Of a stretch of DNA of 64,000 nt, positions 28,370 through 36,139 are shown piece by piece. The position numbers and the translations under genes are program-made. Every line of letters begins with the position of its first letter. Within the stretch, counting starts at the first letter, position 1. Below the pieces are notes generated by a model. The model had not been told where the DNA came from, searched no databases, and was given only the letters and a program-made list of their open reading frames with translations. Where the stretch lies: NCBI GenBank assembly GCA_027365345.1, contig DAHXNO010000105.1:1-64000 (forward strand). The letters run 5' to 3'. The stretch is from Granulicella sp. (GTDB lineage: Bacteria > Acidobacteriota > Terriglobia > Terriglobales > Acidobacteriaceae).

Positions 28370-29839
28370 TCAGACCTGGCGCAGTGCTGGATAGAGTTTG
28401 CGATACCGTGCGTAGGCTTGCGCCATGGCCGCGGCGTGGAGCGGCTGGATAGTCTGCGCCGGCCGGACAGCCGCCTGGCAGGCCGCTGCTACCGATGGCC
28501 ACGCGCCCACGCCTGCGCCGGCCAGCAGGGCTGCTCCAAACGCTCCTCCCTCTTCGGCCTCCAGGATCTGCACTGCGGAACCGTAGACGTCGGCTTGGAT
28601 CTGCCGCCACAGTGGGCTGCGCGCGCCGCCGCCACCCAGGCGAAGGCTTTCCACAGGGATTCCTAGCTCCGCAAAGAGCGTAAAAGTGTCCTGAAGGGAG
28701 AACGCCACACCCTCCAGAACGGCGCGGACGTAGTGGGCCGCGGTGGTGGAGGCGGTGATGCCCACGAACGCTGCGCGCGCGTTGGGATCCAGATGCGGCG
28801 TGCGCTCGCCGAAGAGGTAGGGCGCCCACAGCAGTCCATCGCTGCCGGGAGGGATGGATGCAGCCGGAGCAGTCATCTCGTCGTAGGAGCGAGAGGCGAA
28901 GAAGGTGTCGCGCAGATAGCGGAGGCTGAGGCCGGCTCCATTGGTTACGCCCATCACATGCCAGATTCCCGGGGCCGCATGGCAGAAGGTGTGTAGCCGG
29001 CCCTTGGGATCCAGGGTGGGTTGCGCGGTAGCGGCAAAGACGACGCCGGAGGTTCCGATGGTGGCTGAGACGGATCCGGGAGTGAGGATGCCCATCCCAA
29101 TCGCACCGGCGCCTTGATCGCCGGCCCCGGCGGCTACCGGAGTTCCAGCCTGGAGTCCGGTGGCGGCGGCTCCGGTCTGGCTGATGCGCGCGCAGATCTC
29201 CGGCCCTTCAAATAAGCGAGGCAGCCAGCCGAGAGGGATGCCGGTGCGTTCCGCCATCTCTGTGGACCAGCGGCGATGGACGACATCCAGCAGGAGGGTT
29301 CCGGAGGCCTCCTGCAGATCCATGGCATACTCCCCCGTGAGCCGCAGCCGGACGAAGTCCTTGGGGCAGAGGACATGGGCGATTCTGGCGAAGATCTCCG
29401 GCTGATGCTCGCGCACCCACAGAAGCTTGGTGAGGGTGAAGTTGGGCAGGGCAGGGTTGGCGGTAAGCTCGATGAGCCGCTCATAGCCGATCGTGCTGGT
29501 GAGCCAGTCGCACTGGGGCTGTGTCCGTTGGTCGCACCAGATGAGGGCGGGGCGCAGCACCTCTCCGGAGGCGTCGAGCATGACGCACCCATGCATCTGT
29601 CCGGTGAGCCCCACTGCCCGGACGGCAGCGGTGTGTCCGGCGGTTGTGGCAGCCCGCAGAACTCCCGCGATGGCCTCCTGGGCCGCTCTCCACCAGTCTT
29701 CCGGATCCTGTTCGGCCCAGCCGATGTGATCCGAGCGGATGGGGGCATGTTCGGCGGAGTGCGAGGCCAGCACCACTCCGGCGCGATCGATCAGGATCGC
29801 GCGTGTACCACCTGTACCTACATCGATGCCTAGTAACAT
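28370..29839 (-). CDS. xylB: Xylulokinase
   Basis: A 489-aa FGGY carbohydrate kinase. It begins LGIDVGTGGTRAILID (phosphate 1 motif), with WAEQDPEDWW, GLTGQMHGCVMLD and the xylulokinase-type IWCDQRTQPQCDWL. The adenosine motif region is SLRLGGGGARSPLWRQIQADVYG, giving ADP/ATP binding. ATG 29839 has a GGGAG 5 bases upstream; the track start 29890 is less likely. It phosphorylates D-xylulose for entry into the pentose phosphate pathway. No xylose isomerase is near, so closely related substrates are possible. Confidence 0.88.
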   Translation of the reverse strand: MLLGIDVGTGGTRAILIDRAGVVLASHSAEHAPIRSDHIGWAEQDPEDWWRAAQEAIAGVLRAATTAGHTAAVRAVGLTGQMHGCVMLDASGEVLRPALIWCDQRTQPQCDWLTSTIGYERLIELTANPALPNFTLTKLLWVREHQPEIFARIAHVLCPKDFVRLRLTGEYAMDLQEASGTLLLDVVHRRWSTEMAERTGIPLGWLPRLFEGPEICARISQTGAAATGLQAGTPVAAGAGDQGAGAIGMGILTPGSVSATIGTSGVVFAATAQPTLDPKGRLHTFCHAAPGIWHVMGVTNGAGLSLRYLRDTFFASRSYDEMTAPAASIPPGSDGLLWAPYLFGERTPHLDPNARAAFVGITASTTAAHYVRAVLEGVAFSLQDTFTLFAELGIPVESLRLGGGGARSPLWRQIQADVYGSAVQILEAEEGGAFGAALLAGAGVGAWPSVAAACQAAVRPAQTIQPLHAAAMAQAYARYRKLYPALRQV

Positions 29840-30156
29840 GGAACTCCCTCTGGTTCGCTGCGGTTTGGCCGCGGCGGCTCTGTGCGGCATGGCCGGTTTG
29901 GTTGGCTCGCCGGCCGGGCTTGCGCCGACGAGGTATCACCCAAAGTGTAAAGGGTGGGAGCACTCCGTTATAGCGATTTAACCAGGAATTCGTACTTGCT
30001 TGCTCTGGGCCTGGTGACGGCTTGCGGAGGCGCGCGCGGAATCGTCTGTGGATTTTCCGCGAACTTTTGCATACATCCCGGCCGTTCGAGCATCTGGAAG
30101 TAGGAAAGATCGTGCGGAAGAAGTAGATAGCCGGCGGGTTCTACCGGCGATATAGC
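29840..30156. other. Divergent intergenic region, xylB / TolC-like
   Basis: 317 bp without a gene. It includes an A/T-richer stretch near 29945-29990, the likely zone for promoters, but no motif stands out. Confidence 0.4.
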
Positions 30157-31689
30157 ATGAAAGTTATGATTCGATTGCATCGAGACGCGTCACGTGACGC
30201 GATGAGGGGAGTTGTGGCTTTGCTGGCGCTGGCGTTGGCTACTCCAGTGGCCGGTGCGCAGTCCACCGGGACCAGCTCCAACGGCGGATCGTCGGAGCTG
30301 GGAGTTGCGCTGCAGACCCAGCAGCAGCTTGCTGCGCCGGGGCCGGCGCTGAATCCCTCCAGCAGCAGTTCGCAGAGCGGCATGGATCCCAGCTTTCGGG
30401 GAAGCCTGGTGCGCGGGAGGGCGAACGGGCAGGTTCTGCCGCTGGGCATCGACGAGGCGATTCACATGGGGCTGCAGAATAATCTTGGATTGATTTTGCA
30501 GGCCTCCAACCAGCGCCAGGCGGGAGGAGAGCGGCTGCAGAACCTGCAAACGCTGCTACCTACGGTGACGGCAGGGGCATCGATAACGGTGCAGCAGATC
30601 GATCTGGCGGCGTTTGGCCTGAAGATTCCGGGAATTAACCCGATTATCGGGCCGTTTCAGGTGGAGGACTTCCGCGCGTATCTTACGCAAAACCTGCTGA
30701 ATCTGAATTCGCTGCAGACGTATCTGGCATCGAAGCACAACTTTGAGGCGGCCCAGCTCACAGCACAGGATGCACGGGACCTGGTGGTGCTGACCGTGGG
30801 CAACGCCTATTTGCTGTGTATTGCGGACCGGAGCCGGATTGAAGCGGTGGAGGCCGAGTTGGCCAGTTCCAAGCTCTCCTTCGATCAGGCCAAGGACGCG
30901 CATGAGGCCGGCACTAGCCCTCGTCTGGATGTACTGCGCGCGCAGGTGGACTATCAGAGTGAGCAGCAATCCCTGATCTCTGCCCGGAATGAGTTGGCCG
31001 AGGACAAGATCGCTTTGGCTCGCGCCATCGGGTTGCCGCTCGACCAGAGGTTTCAACTCACGGACAGCGCTCCCTTTGCGGCGCTGGAGACGCCCGATCC
31101 CGAGGCCGCCTTCCAGGAGGCGCTGAAACAGCGCAAGGATCTTGCCGCAGCCGCGGAACAGGTAAAGGCCGCTGAGGCGAACCGAAAGGCTGCCGGCGAC
31201 GATCAGCTTCCGACGGTAAGTGTGAACGGCAACTTTGGCGATTTGGGGCAGACCATGGCCCACTCCCACGGCACCTATACGGCGGAGGCTTCGATCTCCG
31301 CACCGATACTGCAGATTGCCAAGGTGCATGGAGAGGAAGAGGCGGCCGACGCAGAACTCGATCAGGCCAAGGCCAAGCTCTCTGACCAGACGCAGCAGGT
31401 AAATGCCGATATCCGTGACGCCATTCTTGATATTCACACCGCTGCCAAGTTGGTAGAGGCCACCAGGAGCAACGTGGATCTGGCTCGAGAGGCCCTTGTG
31501 GAGGCGCAGGAGCGGTTCAAAGCCGGTGTCGACTCGAGTCTGGCTGTCTCTCAGGCGCTGGCCACCGATCGCCAGGCGGAAGATCAATACATTAGCGCGC
31601 TCTACCAGCACAACGTCGCCAAGCTCTCCCTGGCGCGGGCGCTGGGAGTGGCGTCGACCAACTACAAAGAGTATCTCGGAGGAAAGTAA
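30157..31689 (+). CDS. TolC-family outer-membrane efflux protein
   Basis: A 510-aa outer-membrane channel of the OEP family. A signal sequence (GVVALLALALATPVAGAQ) and a Ser-rich linker precede two TolC repeat halves with long coiled helices rich in Ala, Gln and Glu (DLVVLTVGNAYLLCIADRSRIEAVEAELASS; DARLDVLRAQVDYQSEQ-type segment). The motif HEAGTSPRLDVLRAQ is typical of TolC proteins. It is followed after 2 bp by the HlyD-like adaptor, so the two probably form the outer parts of one tripartite pump. Confidence 0.9.
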   Translation: MKVMIRLHRDASRDAMRGVVALLALALATPVAGAQSTGTSSNGGSSELGVALQTQQQLAAPGPALNPSSSSSQSGMDPSFRGSLVRGRANGQVLPLGIDEAIHMGLQNNLGLILQASNQRQAGGERLQNLQTLLPTVTAGASITVQQIDLAAFGLKIPGINPIIGPFQVEDFRAYLTQNLLNLNSLQTYLASKHNFEAAQLTAQDARDLVVLTVGNAYLLCIADRSRIEAVEAELASSKLSFDQAKDAHEAGTSPRLDVLRAQVDYQSEQQSLISARNELAEDKIALARAIGLPLDQRFQLTDSAPFAALETPDPEAAFQEALKQRKDLAAAAEQVKAAEANRKAAGDDQLPTVSVNGNFGDLGQTMAHSHGTYTAEASISAPILQIAKVHGEEEAADAELDQAKAKLSDQTQQVNADIRDAILDIHTAAKLVEATRSNVDLAREALVEAQERFKAGVDSSLAVSQALATDRQAEDQYISALYQHNVAKLSLARALGVASTNYKEYLGGK

Positions 31690-31691
31690 GC

Positions 31692-32924
31692 GTGGCCGAT
31701 CAGAACGAACGTTCGCAGCAGCCGGAGCCGACGGAGGCTTCGCCCAAGGATAATTCGAAGAGAAAGCTCATCGGTTTCTTTGTGATTGCGGTGCTGATCC
31801 TTGGAGCCGGGCTCTTTTACTGGCGCTCAACCTACACCGAAGACACAGATGACGCCCAGGTGGATGGCAACCTCTACCAGGTGAGTTCGCGCGTCGCCGG
31901 GCAGGTGATCCACGTGGATGTTAGCGAGGAGCAGTTTGTCCATAAGGGAGACAGCATCGCTGAGATCGATCCCAAGGACTTTCAGGTTGCCCTGGAGCAG
32001 GCGCAGGCCGACCTGGCCAACGCCCAGGCCGCCTATCAGGAGGCTTTGGTCAACGTACCGATTACTCATGTTCAGACATTTACAACCCTGCGGACCTCCA
32101 CATCGGACGTAGCGGGCAGCGAGGCGTCGGTGCAGCAGGCGGAGGCCCAGGTTGAGGCGGATAAAGCCAAGGTAGCCGCGGCCAAGGCGGAGGCTATTAA
32201 GTCGGAGCTTGACGTGCAGCGTTACACGCCATTGGTAGCCAAAGATGTGATCTCCAAGCAGCAGTATGATGCAGCGGTGGCCCAGGCGGCCGCCGATCAG
32301 GGCAACCTACGGGCGGCCCGGCGCGATGTAACGGCCGAGGAAGCCTTTGTGCACACAGCGGAAGAGCGGCTGAACGAGGCGCGGTCGCAGCGGTTCCAAA
32401 GCCAGAAGAATGGCCCCAAACAGGTTGCCGCTCAGGAGGCGCTGGCCGCGGCAGCTTTGGCGGCTATCAAGGTAGCCCAGGCCAAGGTGGATCAGGCGGC
32501 GCTGAACCTGAGCTACACCCATATCGTCTCGCCTATTACTGGAATTGTGAGCAACAAGAGCGTAGCCGTTGGGGAAAACCTGAGCGTAGGCCAGTCCCTG
32601 ATGACCATTGTGCCCCTGACCGATCTGTGGGTTACCGCCAACTTCAAAGAGACGCAGCTCACGCACATGCATCCCGGTCAGCGTGTGGACATCTCCGTGG
32701 ATGCCCTGGGTGGGCGGAAGTTCACCGGGGTAGTGGCGCAGATTGGCGGGGCTACGGGTAGTTCGCTGAGTCTCTTTCCGCCCGAGAACGCTACCGGTAA
32801 CTATGTGAAGGTGGTGCAGCGTATTCCTGTTCGGATCAACTTCAGCAACCTGGACCAGGAGAACAAGGACTACGCTCTACGTATCGGAATGTCAGTGGAG
32901 CCGACGGTTCGCATCAAGAATTAG
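31692..32924 (+). CDS. HlyD/EmrA-type membrane fusion protein
   Basis: A 410-aa periplasmic adaptor with one N-terminal membrane helix (LIGFFVIAVLILGAGLFYW). The TDDAQVDGNLYQVSSRVAGQV segment is the biotinyl-lipoyl-like half typical of EmrA. A long alpha-hairpin rich in Ala/Gln follows (residues about 95-255), then the second lipoyl half (SPITGIVSNKSVAVGENL) and a beta-barrel (LWVTANFKETQLTHMHPGQ). Start is GTG 31692. An EmrB-like MFS exporter normally follows this pair, but the next gene is a DedA-rhodanese protein 400 bp away, so the inner-membrane partner is encoded elsewhere. Confidence 0.92.
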   Translation: MADQNERSQQPEPTEASPKDNSKRKLIGFFVIAVLILGAGLFYWRSTYTEDTDDAQVDGNLYQVSSRVAGQVIHVDVSEEQFVHKGDSIAEIDPKDFQVALEQAQADLANAQAAYQEALVNVPITHVQTFTTLRTSTSDVAGSEASVQQAEAQVEADKAKVAAAKAEAIKSELDVQRYTPLVAKDVISKQQYDAAVAQAAADQGNLRAARRDVTAEEAFVHTAEERLNEARSQRFQSQKNGPKQVAAQEALAAAALAAIKVAQAKVDQAALNLSYTHIVSPITGIVSNKSVAVGENLSVGQSLMTIVPLTDLWVTANFKETQLTHMHPGQRVDISVDALGGRKFTGVVAQIGGATGSSLSLFPPENATGNYVKVVQRIPVRINFSNLDQENKDYALRIGMSVEPTVRIKN

Positions 32925-33326
32925 AGTCGGCTTCGCGCGGATGCCGACGATTGGCCTTCCGAGCCGGCAAGATGCGTTTTTCGGCGAGAATGGAGACGCT
33001 TTGGCTCTGGAGGGTTCACTGAGAATGCGGTATGGTTCGGGTGCTGCGGCTTGCACCGGGCTGGCCCGGCAACCTGCGTTGCAGGCGATCGATATCAGGA
33101 GATCTGTTGCCGGGAGTTCTTGGGCGAGACCGTCGAAATGCGGCGTCAACCGTTCGGGGCCGGAGGCGAAGTTGGCGGGTTGAGCGTGTCTCCTGTTGCC
33201 GGCCGGACGAAACCAGCTTTTGCGCTCCGCAATGATTGACGCACCGCGTGAAGGCAACCATCATCTACTGTAGAGGATAAAGGGTTCTGTTCCAGGATTT
33301 GGAGAGAGCGGAAGGGGGTGAGGTGT
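32925..33326. other. Intergenic region between adaptor gene and DedA-rhodanese gene
   Basis: About 400 bp with only overlapping shadow ORFs on both strands, none with a recognisable protein or good ribosome site. A short palindrome TCTACTGTAGA lies at 33264-33274, about 50 bp before the next gene. Confidence 0.4.
33264..33274. promoter_or_regulatory. Palindrome TCTACTGTAGA upstream of DedA-rhodanese gene
   Basis: A perfect 5+1+5 inverted repeat 53 bp before the ATG. It resembles the core of a longer palindrome upstream of the VOC gene (38633). TACA/TGTA-type palindromes are bound by BlaI/MecI-family repressors, but this assignment is a guess. Confidence 0.3.
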
Positions 33327-34283
33327 ATGACTTCGGTTCTGAGCATGCTGGCACATCATACCTACGCCCTGCTCTTTGGCTGGGTGCTGGTGGAGCAAGG
33401 CGGCATACCGATCCCCACGGTTCCCTTATTGATTGCTGCCGGCGCCATGAGCGCAGCCCACAAACTCCACGTAGCCTATGCGCTGCCAGTGATTCTGCTG
33501 GCGTGCCTGCTGTCGGATTCCGCCTGGTACTTTCTGGGGAAGCGTTATGGCGCGCGGATCTTGAATGCTCTCTGCCACCTGTCGTTGGAGGCAGCTACCT
33601 GTGTGGAGCGAACCCACGGGACGGTGAACAGACGCGGAGCTTTCACCTTACTGTTTGCCAAATTTGTTCCGGGTCTGAGCACGGTGGCCGCTCCGATTGT
33701 TGGCCAGGTCCGCATTCCGTATCTCACCTTTGCACTCTACGACCTCTCCGGCTCGCTGGTATGGGGTGGTGCATGGCTGTTCGCCGGCCGCTTCTTCGGG
33801 GATCTTGCCAAACAGAGCAGCGAGTTCTTCGCGATGCTCCGCCACTTTGGCATTGCGCTGGTTCTGCTGGCCGTGGTCAGCGTGCTGATCTATCGAGTGC
33901 TGAAGCGCCGGCAGTTTCTGGACCAATTGGAGGGCCTGCGCCTGGAACCTGAGCAACTGATGGAGCTGATTCGGAAGGCGGAGAGCGATGGCCTGGAACG
34001 GCCCTTCATTGTTGATCTTCGCCATCCCCTGGATGTTCTTACTGACCCGCTGGTGCTCCCCGGCGCTCTGCGAATCAGTCCGGATGAACTGAAACAGCGG
34101 CGGGAAATTATTCCTTCCGACCGCGATATCGTCCTCTACTGCACCTGCCCCAGCGAAGAGACCAGCGCGAAGGTAGCTCTGGATCTGCGCCGTCTGGGCA
34201 TTCGCCGGGTGCGCCCTCTGCGCGGAGGGTTGCAGGGTTGGAAGGATGCGGGTTATCCCGTGGACGAGATCGTATCTATCTAA
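33327..34283 (+). CDS. DedA-family membrane protein fused to a rhodanese domain
   Basis: A 318-aa fusion. Residues 1-190 are a DedA/SNARE-associated (VTT) membrane domain with EQGGIPIPTVPLLIAAGA, DSAWYFLGKRYG and the KFVPGLSTVAAPIVG signature including the conserved Arg/Gly region. A cytosolic rhodanese domain follows at about 215-315, with FIVDLRHPLDV and the active-loop Cys in VLYCTCPSEETSA. DedA proteins act in lipid-carrier recycling or membrane homeostasis; rhodaneses handle persulfide sulfur. ATG 33327 is preferred over GTG 33318 because AGGGGGTGAGG precedes it. The redox fusion protein follows 180 bp downstream. Confidence 0.88.
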   Translation: MTSVLSMLAHHTYALLFGWVLVEQGGIPIPTVPLLIAAGAMSAAHKLHVAYALPVILLACLLSDSAWYFLGKRYGARILNALCHLSLEAATCVERTHGTVNRRGAFTLLFAKFVPGLSTVAAPIVGQVRIPYLTFALYDLSGSLVWGGAWLFAGRFFGDLAKQSSEFFAMLRHFGIALVLLAVVSVLIYRVLKRRQFLDQLEGLRLEPEQLMELIRKAESDGLERPFIVDLRHPLDVLTDPLVLPGALRISPDELKQRREIIPSDRDIVLYCTCPSEETSAKVALDLRRLGIRRVRPLRGGLQGWKDAGYPVDEIVSI

Positions 34284-34463
34284 ACTGCTGGGGCGTTCCA
34301 CTCTTTGGAAGCATTCCGGGCAGCTGCACGCTGGAAGCGGTGATGGCCTATCGCCTTCGGGCGACGTGCCATGCAGGTTCTCCGCCACCGCCAAGGCAGA
34401 CAAGGGAGCTTGCCCGGCGGGGCGATTCACGCGATTTTCAGTGGAACATGGGACAATCGAGGG

Positions 34464-36122
34464 ATGATCTCTCCAACGGAGTTGAAGGCAGCTCCAGTCT
34501 TTGCGTGTCTTGACGATTCTGAACTCCGGCGATTGGCGGAGCGGGCGGCTGACGTGCGCCTGCAGCCCGAGGAATGGCTGATTCGGGAAGGGGAGATGGC
34601 CTGCTTTTACGTGATATTGGAGGGTGATCTCCAACTGGTGAAGGATGTATTGGGACAGCCGACGGAGTTGCGCAGCTACAAGGCCGGCGATTTTTTTGGA
34701 GAAGTTCCGATTTTGCTCGGTGGGGCGGCGTTGGTCTCCATTCAGGCTACCGCCAGGGCGAGGGTCGCTCGGTTTGATCCGCAGGTACTGTTCCACTTGA
34801 TCCAGAGTTCAGCGGCCTGTAGCGCCTTGATCTTGCAGACAATGACAGATCGCCTGACGTCTGTGCAACAGTTTGCCGCCAAGCTGCCGAGCTCGCGGGT
34901 GCTCGTGGTGGGTACGCGGTATGACAGTGATTGCCAGGAGATCCGCCAGTTTCTCTCCGCGAATCGGATTCCGTACGAGTGGGTAGATGCGGAGCGTGAG
35001 CCGGAGAGGTTGCCGGCTTGCATGACCGAGGGGTACCGGGGGCCAGAGGTGATTGTGGACCGGGCCTACTGCGTGGCGCAGCCCACAGTGCGCAGCGTGG
35101 CTGAGGCGCTGGGCATACGTACCCGGCCACGCCATGAGGAGTATGACGTGGTGATCGTCGGGGCGGGGCCGGCGGGTCTGGCGGCTGGAGTGTATGGAGC
35201 CTCGGAGGGTTTGAAGGTCTTAGTGGTGGAGCGGTCCGCAGCGGGTGGGCAGGCGGGAGCTTCCTCGCGAATTGAGAACTACCTGGGCTTTCCGAATGGA
35301 ATCTCGGGAGATGAACTGAGCGACCGGGCGCAAAAGCAGGCGGTTCGATTTGGGGCGGAGATGGTGATGACGCGCTGCGTGGAGCGCATGGCGATGCTCA
35401 GCGATGGACGCTACTGCGTGGAATTGGATGGAGGGCAGAGAGTCTCCGCCTGCGTGGTGCTGCTGGCGACCGGGGTGGAGTGGAGACTTTTGCAGGCTGA
35501 AGGAGTGGAACGATTCCAGGGCCGGGGCGTACTCTATGGCGCTTCACGCCAGGAGGCGGGCAATGTGATTGGAAAGAAGGTGTTCGTGGTGGGTGGTGGA
35601 AACTCCGCCGGCCAGGCGGCGATGTTCTTTTCCAACTACGCGGCACAGGTGACGATGCTGGTGCGTGGTAAAGGCTTGCAGTTGACGATGTCCCATTATC
35701 TGATTGAGCAGCTTGCCGCTAAGGGAAACGTGAAGGTAGAGCCCAATACCGAGGTGGTACGCGCTGAAGGCGAGGATCATCTGCAACGCATTGTGACCCG
35801 CACCCAGGCCGAAGGCGGTGCGGAGATGGTTCAGACGCGGGAAGCCGATGCCCTCTTTGTCATGATCGGCGCCAATGCCAGCACAGCGTGGCTGCCGGAG
35901 AGCCTGGAGAGGGATGAGAGTGGGTATATCTGTACGGGGCGCGATTTGACGACGTGGCCGCTGCCGGACCGCGAGCCATTTCCGCTAGAGACGAACCTGC
36001 CGGGCGTCTTCTGCGCCGGAGATGTGCGCCATGACTCCATTAAGCGCGTCTCCAGCGGAGTGGGTGAGGGCAGCATGGCGATTGCCTTCATCCATCAGTA
36101 TCTGGCGCTGCAGAATTTTTAG
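34464..36122 (+). CDS. cNMP-binding / glutaredoxin-like / thioredoxin-reductase-like fusion flavoprotein
   Basis: A 552-aa three-part protein. Residues 5-125 form a cyclic-nucleotide-binding domain (VILEGDLQLVKD, KAGDFFGEVPILLGGAAL). Residues about 140-215 resemble a thioredoxin/glutaredoxin fold (RVLVVGTRYDSDCQEIRQFL). From about 228 the rest matches thioredoxin reductase: FAD motif VVIVGAGPAGLAAGVYG, AAGGQAGASSRIENYLGF, NADPH motif VFVVGGGNSAGQAAMF and the GVFCAGDVRHDS end. The redox CxxC of true reductases is missing: its place is LYGASRQEA (residues 359-362 GASR). ATG 34464 is chosen at the start of the cNMP domain. It may be an electron-transfer or sensing flavoprotein rather than a disulfide reductase. 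Confidence 0.88.
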   Translation: MISPTELKAAPVFACLDDSELRRLAERAADVRLQPEEWLIREGEMACFYVILEGDLQLVKDVLGQPTELRSYKAGDFFGEVPILLGGAALVSIQATARARVARFDPQVLFHLIQSSAACSALILQTMTDRLTSVQQFAAKLPSSRVLVVGTRYDSDCQEIRQFLSANRIPYEWVDAEREPERLPACMTEGYRGPEVIVDRAYCVAQPTVRSVAEALGIRTRPRHEEYDVVIVGAGPAGLAAGVYGASEGLKVLVVERSAAGGQAGASSRIENYLGFPNGISGDELSDRAQKQAVRFGAEMVMTRCVERMAMLSDGRYCVELDGGQRVSACVVLLATGVEWRLLQAEGVERFQGRGVLYGASRQEAGNVIGKKVFVVGGGNSAGQAAMFFSNYAAQVTMLVRGKGLQLTMSHYLIEQLAAKGNVKVEPNTEVVRAEGEDHLQRIVTRTQAEGGAEMVQTREADALFVMIGANASTAWLPESLERDESGYICTGRDLTTWPLPDREPFPLETNLPGVFCAGDVRHDSIKRVSSGVGEGSMAIAFIHQYLALQNF

Positions 36123-36139
36123 ATAGCTTTAGATAGCCC

